Shown here one piece after another: positions 14,709 through 21,392 of a stretch of 21,392 bases of DNA (within the stretch, counting starts at the first letter, position 1; every line of letters begins with the position of its first letter). The stretch comes from CAZGSV01 sp964528605 (GTDB lineage: Bacteria > Armatimonadota > Zipacnadia > CAZGSV01): contig CAZGSV010000056.1 of the NCBI GenBank assembly GCA_964528605.1, forward strand, positions 1-21,392, given 5' to 3'. A program made the position numbers and the translations under genes. Below the pieces are notes generated by a model. It saw nothing but the letters and a program-made list of their open reading frames with translations. It made no database searches and was not told the origin of the DNA.

Positions 14709-14813
14709 CGAGCACGAGCACCCAGTCTTCGCGGGAGGGTTGGCGCGGGATGCGCCATTGGGCAGTGTCGTCGAGGCTTGACGGGGCCGGCTTCGACGTC
14801 CGCGCCGGGCAAT
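14698..14813 (-). pseudogene. Frameshifted 3' remnant of a second DUF4038 gene
   Basis: Read on the minus strand, this stretch first encodes ADVEAGPVKP, then after a one-base insertion WRIPRQPSREDWVLVLDGR and TGA at 14698-14700. The intact DUF4038 protein at 15924-17525 ends ADVEAGAVKPGESGLWPIPR followed by HPSREDWVLVLE, and the nucleotide sequences align closely over roughly 100 bases (compare 15946-16050). The piece therefore looks like the end of a paralogous gene whose body is gone. About 24 to 25 bases separate GTCAAGCC and TGG in the two copies, which places the frameshift. Sequence beyond about 14813 no longer matches. Confidence 0.75.
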
Positions 14814-14838
14814 CAGCATCCAGGCAGTCCGCCACCGG

Positions 14839-15813
14839 CTACTTGAACAACTCCGATATCGCCGCGATGGTACCGTAGGTGGCGAAACCAAGCCGGCCGA
14901 CCGTATCCTCGGTGCCGCCGACTTCTCTCACGAACTCGCCGTATCCGGCGGCGATTCCAAAACCACCGGAGAGGTCGTAGTTGACCCCAACAAACCAGCG
15001 CACGTTCTCGCCCAGGGCGACTAGAGCACCTAATCGCTCCCACCCAGGCTTGGGGGCCAGGGTGATTTCGCCAGGCGCCTGACCAGTTAGGGAGACTTCC
15101 GGGTACGATGCCCCTCCACTGATGGGCCGCCAGGCACGGACGTGGATGCGAATGTTATCGAGGGTCTGGAGGGACGACTGGGTGCCTTCCGGCTTTACCG
15201 GCCTCGCGCGGCGTTCCATCTTCTTGTACTTGAGGCACACCGAGGGCGTGACGGGCACGTGGCCGTCTCCGAGCGCGTAGACGAAGCCGGGCCCCACCTG
15301 GTCAGCCTTCTCCAGGCCGGAACCTGCTAGCAGCCGGACCACGATTTGCTCGAGCGGCGCTGCGGGCAGAAAGGATTTGATCTGCCATTCCGCTTCGCGG
15401 CGGCGCGCGAGAAGATGCGGGGTGGGCGGGCTCTGGCTCCAGTTCAGGAAGGCGTCGTACTCTCTGGTGGTGAGCCATTCAAGCGCCTGCGGGTACTGGT
15501 CCTGCCACCCCTGCGTTTGCCACAACTGTTGGACGAGCACTTGGCCTCGAGCCGTCTCGAGGTCGCCTATCGCCAGTGCCAGAGCGGCATCGAGACGGTC
15601 CGTTCCTTGGTGCGCGGGCGGCGGGTACAGCACCCACTGGTAAGTGAGAGTCCCGTCACCTGCGACGGTGACCTGCGGTGGCGTGGGCAAGACTTCCCAT
15701 CGCGCTGGCTGCTCCTCTGCATTGTCTTCCGCGATCGCGATGCTGCTGGCGAACGCCGCGAGTGCGAGCGCGAGGAGAAGGCCTGCGCACTTGCTCCATG
15801 CTCTTGATCGCAT
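14839..15813 (-). CDS. Secreted protein of unknown function
   Basis: A 324-residue protein I do not recognise. A clear signal peptide covers residues 1-28 (MRSRAWSKC, then a Leu/Ala core GLLLALALAAFA, ending SSIAIA-ED), so it is exported. The mature part has a Trp/Pro-rich start (WEVLPTPPQVTVAGDG), an Ala/Leu/Gln helical middle (RLDAALALAIGDLETARGQV, then LVQQLWQTQGWQDQYPQ) and a Gly-rich beta-prone end (VGVNYDLSGGFGIAAGYGEF). The end could form outer-membrane-like or membrane-associated strands. The ATG at 15811-15813 is chosen for the signal peptide and AAGGAAGGG seven bases upstream. An in-frame extension up to 16470 would overlap the DUF4038 gene and is rejected. It lies between the DUF4038 gene (110 bases upstream) and the DUF4038 remnant. 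Confidence 0.75.
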   Translation of the reverse strand: MRSRAWSKCAGLLLALALAAFASSIAIAEDNAEEQPARWEVLPTPPQVTVAGDGTLTYQWVLYPPPAHQGTDRLDAALALAIGDLETARGQVLVQQLWQTQGWQDQYPQALEWLTTREYDAFLNWSQSPPTPHLLARRREAEWQIKSFLPAAPLEQIVVRLLAGSGLEKADQVGPGFVYALGDGHVPVTPSVCLKYKKMERRARPVKPEGTQSSLQTLDNIRIHVRAWRPISGGASYPEVSLTGQAPGEITLAPKPGWERLGALVALGENVRWFVGVNYDLSGGFGIAAGYGEFVREVGGTEDTVGRLGFATYGTIAAISELFK

Positions 15814-15923
15814 CTGGTGTCCCTTCCTTCGCACGCCGCTTTGATGACGTGATGTCCTTGAGATAAACCCCAGCGGTCGCGGCGATGGTTCTAACGCACA
15901 CTGGGCGCGGCAGGGCAGTCGGG

Positions 15924-17525
15924 TCAAGGGCGACGCGCGGCCGACTGCTCCAGCACGAGGACCCAGTCCTCGCGCGAGGGGTGGCGCGGGATGGGCCATA
16001 GGCCGCTCTCCCCGGGCTTGACCGCGCCGGCTTCGACGTCGGCGCCGGTGCGCGGGTTGTGGAAGTAGGCGCGGTACTGGGCGCCGGGCTCGATGGCAAT
16101 GGACTTGCCCTTGAGGCCGAAGAACTTCCCCTCGATGCCGTCGGTAGGCAGGTAGATGACCCACACTTTGCCGGGGATGCCGGCGGCGAAGGGGGCGAGG
16201 CGCTTCTCGGTGTCCCAGTCCGGGATGGTCATGGGCTGGAAGCGCCACCACTCGTAGCGCTCGAGCAACCGCTTGCCCACGCCCACCTGCGCCGAGCCGG
16301 CCAGTTGCGAGGCCGCCTCCCAGGTGGTGTCGCCCCAGGAGCCGCTGATGGCGACGCAAGGCTCCTCGGGGGTGCTCATCTGCCAGATGCCGTTGGCGCC
16401 GTAGGTGTGGCCGGCGGAACCCGAGAGCATGCTGGTCCAGAAGCAGAAGCGCTGCCAGTCCTGCCAGCACGAGCCCATTATGCCCTCATACATGACCTCG
16501 CCGTTCACGACTGGCATGGCGGGGTCTTTCGCGATCGCGGCGATGACCTGACGGACGGTGTTGTCGGCGGCCAGGGGGGAGTGGCCAGTCTGGAGCATGT
16601 CCACGTCGAGGACGGATTCGTCGGTGACCATGGCGCGCGAGTCGGGGCCGGTGGGATGGACGGTGATGGGGTTGTGATACGGGTCAACGGAGCGCAGGTA
16701 GCGCGCGACCTGGGTCCAGCCTTCGCGGGCTTGGGCCGGATAGTCGGGGCCGAAGTTCTCGGTATAGAAGTGCATGTCGGCTTCGCCGGCGACGCACCAG
16801 ACGACGGGGTAAGCGCCGTAGCGGGCGACCAGGTTGTGCCAGTGCTTCTTCATGGTCTCGACGCCGACGAACTTCATGTAGTAGCCCCAAGCGCCGACGA
16901 TGCAGGGCACCAGGCCGGAGCGCACGAGCCACTCGATGCGCAGGTCCATCATGTCGAAGTAGGCGGGGTTGACGGCGGCGTAGTTCTCGGCCCAGGGGAA
17001 GCCGGCTTCGTTGGCGCCGCGAGGGTCGAACTGATAGACGTCGGGGTAGAGGCCGGCGACGATCTGGATGAGGGTGAAGCCCTTGGCGACGCGGTCGGCG
17101 GTGAGGCGCTGGAAGTCGCCGGGCCAGGTGAGGCGCTTGACGAGGCCGAACCACCAGGTGTCGCCGAGCCAGAAGAAGGGGGCGCCGTCGGCGTGTTGGA
17201 GGTGGCGGTGATCGGAGGCGGCGCGGAGTTGGCCGTGGCGCAGGAGAGGGCTGGCGCCCTCGTACTCGACGACTTCGAGGGAGCCTTCGCGGCCGTTGAG
17301 GTCGGCGTCGGCGCAGAGGGTGCGGTAGCGGTGCACGCCGACCTTGGCGGAGGAGTAGCGGAAGCGGAACGTGGACCCGCCGGACCAAAAGGCAGGGACG
17401 AGGCGGTCTTCGCCATCGGGCGCGGTGAAGAGGGCGTCAACGGAGATTTCGTTGAAGGGGTCGCGGTAGGCGCGAGCGGCGGTGACGGGGATTTCGGCGA
17501 TGTGGTTCTGTTTGACCTGGTACAC
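15924..17525 (-). CDS. DUF4038/DUF5060 apiosidase-like glycoside hydrolase
   Basis: A 533-residue cytoplasmic-looking glycosidase. Residues about 1-95 form a DUF5060-like beta-sandwich (NEISVDALFTAPDGEDRLVP, then STFRFRYSSAKVGVHRYRTL). From about 100 a DUF4038 TIM-barrel follows, with FFWLGDTWWFGL (117-128) and RVAKGFTLIQIVAGLYPD (145-162). VVWCVAGEADMHFY (E248) and PVVNGEVMYEGIMG (E343) carry likely catalytic acids. Enzymes of this group include GH140 apiosidases that cut pectin side chains. The C-terminal 100 residues are a small beta domain. The start GTG (17523-17525) has GGGAGGTG five bases upstream. No signal peptide is seen. A broken second copy of its 3' end lies at 14698-14813. The exact sugar is unknown. 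Confidence 0.87.
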   Translation of the reverse strand: MYQVKQNHIAEIPVTAARAYRDPFNEISVDALFTAPDGEDRLVPAFWSGGSTFRFRYSSAKVGVHRYRTLCADADLNGREGSLEVVEYEGASPLLRHGQLRAASDHRHLQHADGAPFFWLGDTWWFGLVKRLTWPGDFQRLTADRVAKGFTLIQIVAGLYPDVYQFDPRGANEAGFPWAENYAAVNPAYFDMMDLRIEWLVRSGLVPCIVGAWGYYMKFVGVETMKKHWHNLVARYGAYPVVWCVAGEADMHFYTENFGPDYPAQAREGWTQVARYLRSVDPYHNPITVHPTGPDSRAMVTDESVLDVDMLQTGHSPLAADNTVRQVIAAIAKDPAMPVVNGEVMYEGIMGSCWQDWQRFCFWTSMLSGSAGHTYGANGIWQMSTPEEPCVAISGSWGDTTWEAASQLAGSAQVGVGKRLLERYEWWRFQPMTIPDWDTEKRLAPFAAGIPGKVWVIYLPTDGIEGKFFGLKGKSIAIEPGAQYRAYFHNPRTGADVEAGAVKPGESGLWPIPRHPSREDWVLVLEQSAARRP

Positions 17526-17623
17526 GACGGCACCTCCCGATTGGGTCCGAGTTGCGGAGGGGCATTGTAGCAGAGGGCGGGAGGAATAGCGCGGCGCCTG
17601 GCGGCGTCGGCGAGGTAGGGGCG

Positions 17624-17775
17624 TATGGCCGAGTCTGTCTCAGAACGCACCGCCAGGCACTCTGGGGGATGCGGACGGCACAAGATGCCGTCGCTACAAC
17701 CCGGTAACAGCGCTGCGGGCGCAGAGGCGCGGATTCGCCGCTGGGTCCAGAGGCTTTGAGACAGACTCGGCCATA
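17624..17775. mobile_element. MITE-like element with perfect 19-base inverted ends
   Basis: TATGGCCGAGTCTGTCTCA at 17624-17642 is repeated exactly in inverted form at 17757-17775, enclosing 114 bases with no coding capacity. If the outer TA on each side is a target duplication, the ends are 17-base TGGCCGAGTCTGTCTCA repeats. The left end coincides with a REP half-site and the interior holds another REP-like hairpin (17674-17697). Size, perfect ends and lack of a gene fit a miniature inverted-repeat transposable element; the transposase is not in the window. A large structured RNA or double operator is the alternative. Confidence 0.65.
17674..17697 (-). repeat. REP-like hairpin within the MITE-like element
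   Basis: GACGGCA (17674-17680) pairs TGCCGTC (17686-17692) around CAAGA and is followed by GCTAC. On the minus strand this reads GTAGC then the hairpin, the same layout as the other copies, with loop TCTTG as in the copy at 3017-3041. Confidence 0.6.
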
Positions 17776-17896
17776 GGCCGCGACGGCGTTCGCGGGCGCG
17801 GCGCGCCGTCCGGCCGGCGCAGGACGCGGCCGCAACTTGCGCGGGCGGCGTTGCGCGGGTAGGTTATGCGGCAGCACGCTCGCGGAGGAGAAACCG

Positions 17897-20671
17897 GTGG
17901 AAGACAGCAAGCAAGAAGGCAAGACCATTCACATTGTGGCGAACACCCACTGGGACCGCGAATGGGTGTACCCCTTCGAAGAGACCCGGCTGCTGCTGCT
18001 CGAGTTCATGGACAACCTGCTGGACATTCTTGACGCCAAGCCGGAGTACCACTCGTTTCTGATGGACTCGCAGGTATTGTGCGTGGAGGACTACTTGGAG
18101 TTGCGGCCGGAGCGGAGGGAGCAACTGGAGAGGCACGTCAAGAGCGGGCGGCTGATAATCGGGCCGTGGTATTCGCTGCCCGAGGAGTACATCGTCAACG
18201 GCGAGTCGCTGGTGCGCAACTTGCTGGTGGGCTACCGCATCGCCCTGGGCCACGGCGCGGTGAGCAAGATCGGCTACACGCCGTTCTCTTACGGGCAGAC
18301 TTCGCAGATGCCGCAGATCTACCATGGGTTCGGCATAGACACCATCATCTTCTACCGCGGCATCAACACGCCGAGGTCGGAGTTCGTGATGGAGGGGCCG
18401 GACGGGTCGCGGCTGCTGGGGATGCGGTTCGGGGCGCTCTCGCGCTTCAGTTTCTACTTCTACATTTACCGCACCGTGCGGCACAACAAGACGCGGGACG
18501 AGTGGTGGTATGACTGGGAGCGGGGGGCGCTGCCGTTCCGGCTGTGCAGCGAGTACCGGCCGCTGTCGCACTACTACGTGCTGGATCCGGCGAAGAAGAT
18601 GTGGCTGACGGAGTGGGTAGCGAAGATGCTGCCGAAGTTGATCGAGGACGAATCGGAGCACTTCACCACGCCGCACATCTGCTGCATGCAGGGGTTCGAT
18701 TCGTCGGAGCCGGACCCGGACGAACTGGAGCTGATAGAGGAATCCCGCAGGGCGCTGGAGGGGACGCCGCACAAGATCGTGCAGACCAGCCTGGCGGACT
18801 ACATGGAGACCATACGGCCGCTGGTGAAGGACCCGTACGTGATTCACGGCGAGAGCCGGGACCCGGGCGCCACGGGCAAGTGGACGCACCTCTTCGGCGA
18901 CGTCATATCGAGCCGCACGCGCAGCAAGCGCCTGAACGCGCAGAACGAGACCGCGCTGCAAAGGCTGGCCGAGCCTTGGGCCACCATCGGCTGGGTCCTG
19001 GGGGGCAAGTACCCGACCACGGTGCTGGACCACGCCTGGAAACTGCTGCTCAAGAATCATCCGCACGACACCATCTGCGGCGCGGGCATTGATCAGATGG
19101 AGAAGGACCTGGTGCATCGCGCGGAGCAGTCCATCATCGTCTCCGAGGGCACGATGCGCCGCGGGATGCAAGAGGTGCAGAAGCGGATTGACAACAGCGA
19201 GGTGGACGCGCGCGAGACGGTCTTGACGGTCTTCAACCCCTCGCCCTTCCCGCGGTCGGAGGTGGTCACGGCCTACGTGGACCTGCCGGAGGTCTCCGGC
19301 TACGACGCCTTTTCCCTGCGCGACCCGAGGGGGCAAGAGGCGGCGAAGCAGGAAGTCGTGCGCTTCCCGCAGGGGACGCTGGTGCGCAACCTGCAGGACA
19401 TCAGCCTTGAGTTGCGCTCCACACGGGTCCAACTGCACTTCCGGGCTGAGGAGATACCGGCGTTGGGCTACAAGACCTATCACGTGCGGCGCGAGGAGCG
19501 GCCGCAGCCGCGCGTGGGCACGCTGGTTGCCGGCGAGAACGTGATGGAGAACGAGCATCTGCGGGTGGCCATTCGCCCGAACGGCACGCTGGACATTACA
19601 GACAAGGCGACGGGCCACACTTTCACGGGGCTGCACTATCTGGAGGACGGCGGCGAGAGCGGGCACTCCTGGGTGCACATGAGGCCGGAGTTCGATGAGT
19701 TGATAACCAGCCACGGCGTTCCGGTGCACCTCGCGCTGGAGGAGTCGGGCCCGCTGCTGGCCCGCTACCGCGTTGACTACACGATGAACATTCCCGTGGG
19801 CCTGGAGGAAACGCCGCAGGGCAAGAAGCGGAGCAGCGAGAGGAAGCCGTTGACCGTTTCGTCGTGGTTCACTTTGCGCGCGGGCGCGCGGGCGTTGGAG
19901 GTCACGACGCGCTGCGACAATCAGCACAAGTTCCATCGCTTGCGCGTGGTCTTCCCGACTCGGATAGCCGCGAAGGTGTCGTGCGCGGAGGCCTCGTTCG
20001 ACGTCATCGAGAGGGTGATCGTGCGCCAGCCGGGGACGGTCTACTACGGCCGGGACAATCCGACGTATCCGATGCACCGCTTCGTGGACCTGGGCGACGG
20101 CAAGGTCGGCCTGGGGCTGATCAACGACGGCATGCGGGAGTTCGAGGCGATGGAGGACGAGGACCGGACGCTGGCGCTGACGCTGATCCGGGCGTACGAG
20201 TTCAAGCAGTCGCCGGTGATTGACCGCTGGGACGTGCATCCGGAGATGCCGCTGGCGCAGGCCCCCGGGGCGCACGAGTGGCGGTATGCGATCTATCCGC
20301 ACGCGGGCGACTGGGCGGAGGGGGAGGTAATGGTGGAGGCGGACCGCTTCAACCTGCCCCTCGAGCCCGCCCAGGCGGGGCCGGGCGCGGGGACGCTGCC
20401 CAAGGAGATGAGTTTCTTCCGGGTGGAGCCTGCGGGCGTGGGGCTCACCGCGCTGAAGAAGTGCGAGGATCGCGACTCGGTGGTGATGCGCATCTTCAAC
20501 CCGACGTGGAAGGACGTGGAGGCGCGGGTGACTTGCTACCGGCCGCTGAAGGCCGCGCGGCTGACCAACCTGAATGAGGAGCCGCAGCAGGAGTTGGCGC
20601 CCAACGGCAACAGCGTCGAGTTCGTGTTGCCCAAGAAGAGGATATTTACGCTGGAGTTGACGCTGGGTTAA
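17897..20671 (+). CDS. GH38-like alpha-mannosidase, nucleophile position altered
   Basis: A 924-residue GH38-like protein; the family hydrolyses alpha-mannosides with a zinc-assisted Asp nucleophile. Seen in order: ANTHWDREWVYPFEETR with zinc ligands H18 and D20, and GRLIIGPWYSLPEEYIVNGE. GYTPFSYGQTSQMPQI follows, where the family expects PDSFG, so the nucleophile and zinc ligand Asp is F130. QGFDSSEPD (D268) and KNHPHDTICGAGIDQME (H390) come next. The C-terminal half is the usual beta-sandwich region, full length for bacterial MngB-like enzymes. The start GTG (17897-17899) has GGAGGAG six bases upstream. No signal peptide is seen, so it is probably cytoplasmic. The next gene follows after 46 bases. 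Family membership is firm; mannosidase activity is doubtful given F130. Confidence 0.88.
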   Translation: MEDSKQEGKTIHIVANTHWDREWVYPFEETRLLLLEFMDNLLDILDAKPEYHSFLMDSQVLCVEDYLELRPERREQLERHVKSGRLIIGPWYSLPEEYIVNGESLVRNLLVGYRIALGHGAVSKIGYTPFSYGQTSQMPQIYHGFGIDTIIFYRGINTPRSEFVMEGPDGSRLLGMRFGALSRFSFYFYIYRTVRHNKTRDEWWYDWERGALPFRLCSEYRPLSHYYVLDPAKKMWLTEWVAKMLPKLIEDESEHFTTPHICCMQGFDSSEPDPDELELIEESRRALEGTPHKIVQTSLADYMETIRPLVKDPYVIHGESRDPGATGKWTHLFGDVISSRTRSKRLNAQNETALQRLAEPWATIGWVLGGKYPTTVLDHAWKLLLKNHPHDTICGAGIDQMEKDLVHRAEQSIIVSEGTMRRGMQEVQKRIDNSEVDARETVLTVFNPSPFPRSEVVTAYVDLPEVSGYDAFSLRDPRGQEAAKQEVVRFPQGTLVRNLQDISLELRSTRVQLHFRAEEIPALGYKTYHVRREERPQPRVGTLVAGENVMENEHLRVAIRPNGTLDITDKATGHTFTGLHYLEDGGESGHSWVHMRPEFDELITSHGVPVHLALEESGPLLARYRVDYTMNIPVGLEETPQGKKRSSERKPLTVSSWFTLRAGARALEVTTRCDNQHKFHRLRVVFPTRIAAKVSCAEASFDVIERVIVRQPGTVYYGRDNPTYPMHRFVDLGDGKVGLGLINDGMREFEAMEDEDRTLALTLIRAYEFKQSPVIDRWDVHPEMPLAQAPGAHEWRYAIYPHAGDWAEGEVMVEADRFNLPLEPAQAGPGAGTLPKEMSFFRVEPAGVGLTALKKCEDRDSVVMRIFNPTWKDVEARVTCYRPLKAARLTNLNEEPQQELAPNGNSVEFVLPKKRIFTLELTLG

Positions 20672-20717
20672 CGCGCGCCTGGGGACGTTCGAGGATAGCG
20701 GCACAGGAGGCTTGGCG

Positions 20718-21392
20718 ATGGAGTACAAAGGGAAGTTCGACATCTTCGACTTCTCGAGGATTGAGACCTATCCCATAGCGACGCGGCCGAACAAGTTCAA
20801 GGCCAGGGACATGATTCGGCTTGATGAGGTCTTGGCGGCGGACCTGAAGTTCGACAGCCCGGCGCTGCGGGCGGTGGCCAAGGCGGTGCTGGAGGCGCGC
20901 GCGGGGGGCAAGCCGGTCATCTGGATGATGGGCGCGCACCCGGTCAAACTGGGCCTGAGCCCGATAGTGATAGACCTCATCGAGCGCGGGCTGGTGACGC
21001 TGGTGGCGTGCAACTGCGCGGCCACCATTCACGACTTCGAACTGGCGCTGATCGCGGAGACCAGCGAGAGCGTGCCCAACGCGCTGCCGGCCGGGAAGTT
21101 CGGCATGGCCTACGAGACGGGCAAGTATATGAACGACGCGCTCGCGCACGGGAACTCGCTGGCGGTGCGGTTTGGCGAGTCGCTGGCGAGGATGATACTG
21201 GGAGAGGCGTTTCCGTACCAGGTGGAGTTTCCGCACCAGGAGCTGAGTTTCGTGGCGCGCGGGTATCATAAGGGCGTGCCCGTCACCGTGCACGCGACCA
21301 TGGGCACGGACATCATTGACCAGCACTCGAACTTCGACGGCCGTGCGAAGGGCGGGTGCAGCGGGCGCGACTTCGGCATCTACTGCGCCGAG
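20718..21392 (+). CDS. Deoxyhypusine synthase-like protein (partial)
   Basis: The first 225 residues of a protein cut by the window edge. The motifs GKPVIWMMGAHPVKLGLSPI, LIERGLVTLVACNCAATIHD, AETSESV and KFGMAYETGKYMNDA fit the NAD-binding fold of the deoxyhypusine synthase family. VHATMGTDIIDQHSNFDGRA fits as well. True deoxyhypusine synthase modifies eIF5A in eukaryotes and archaea; bacterial relatives act on other amines (homospermidine-type) or have unknown roles. The usual active-site Lys would lie beyond the edge, so catalysis cannot be judged. The ATG at 20718 has AGGAGG seven bases upstream, and the gene probably shares an operon with the GH38-like gene 46 bases before it. The functional link to a glycosidase is not obvious. 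Confidence 0.7.
   Translation, partial: MEYKGKFDIFDFSRIETYPIATRPNKFKARDMIRLDEVLAADLKFDSPALRAVAKAVLEARAGGKPVIWMMGAHPVKLGLSPIVIDLIERGLVTLVACNCAATIHDFELALIAETSESVPNALPAGKFGMAYETGKYMNDALAHGNSLAVRFGESLARMILGEAFPYQVEFPHQELSFVARGYHKGVPVTVHATMGTDIIDQHSNFDGRAKGGCSGRDFGIYCAE

Larger units (their letters stand above)
17526..17896. other. Divergent intergenic region carrying a MITE-like element
   Basis: This 371-base gap separates the leftward DUF4038 gene from the rightward GH38-like gene and should hold promoters for both, though I could not pick out convincing -35/-10 pairs. It contains a REP fragment (GTAGGGGCGTATGGCC, 17615-17630), the 152-base inverted-repeat element at 17624-17775, and GC-rich sequence without a gene. 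The GGAGGAG at 17884-17890 is the ribosome site of the GH38-like gene. Confidence 0.5.

Noticed and set aside
15814..16470. N-terminal extension of the secreted protein
   Set aside because: It runs antiframe through the DUF4038 gene and is Arg/His-rich. The ATG at 15813 begins a clear signal peptide.

Overview
The window is about 21.4 kb of very GC-rich bacterial DNA from a scaffolded assembly (a 100-base run of N lies at 12616-12715). No rRNA, tRNA or other taxonomic marker is present. The mix of a GH127-type arabinofuranosidase, a GH38-like glycosidase, an apiosidase-like (DUF4038) enzyme, Gfo/Idh and DUF362 proteins resembles uncultured high-GC polysaccharide-degrading bacteria of the Planctomycetota/Armatimonadota/Hydrogenedentota kind. 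That placement is a guess. Translation starts are marked by strong GAGGTG or AGGAG ribosome sites, and several genes start with GTG or TTG.

Left part (1-7649, minus strand): a tailed-phage head-morphogenesis cassette. In transcription order it holds two unrecognised helical proteins, the large terminase (GpA type), the portal, a prohead protease with a coiled-coil scaffold-like tail, a decoration-like protein and the HK97-fold major capsid protein. Tail genes, if any, lie beyond the left edge. No integrase, repressor or lysis gene is seen. Short REP-like hairpins fill the gaps between these phage genes, and copies even lie inside or across coding regions. They have a GTAG foot, a GGGC...GCCC stem base and variable, covarying arms. 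This suggests long residence in the host chromosome (domesticated, decayed or gene-transfer-agent-like).

Middle (7650-12462, plus strand): after a 578-base gap with an AT-rich island come a Gfo/Idh/MocA-like oxidoreductase, a DUF362 protein with a C-terminal cysteine module resembling the proximal Fe-S site of NuoB or hydrogenase small subunits, and a GH127-type beta-L-arabinofuranosidase. Spacing suggests one operon for sugar breakdown.

12463-12977 is a gene-free REP array broken by the N gap, whose two flanks are identical for 55 bases.

Right part: a minus-strand group (17525 down to 12978) encodes a DUF4038 apiosidase-like glycosidase, an unrecognised secreted protein, a frameshifted remnant of a second DUF4038 gene, a short HEAT-like protein and a membrane-anchored PIG-L deacetylase. 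A divergent intergenic region holds a 152-base MITE-like element with perfect 19-base inverted ends. Rightward from it run a GH38-like alpha-mannosidase whose usual nucleophile Asp is replaced by Phe, and a deoxyhypusine-synthase-like gene cut by the window edge. Overall this is a carbohydrate-processing neighbourhood beside a phage head cassette, with heavy REP colonisation.
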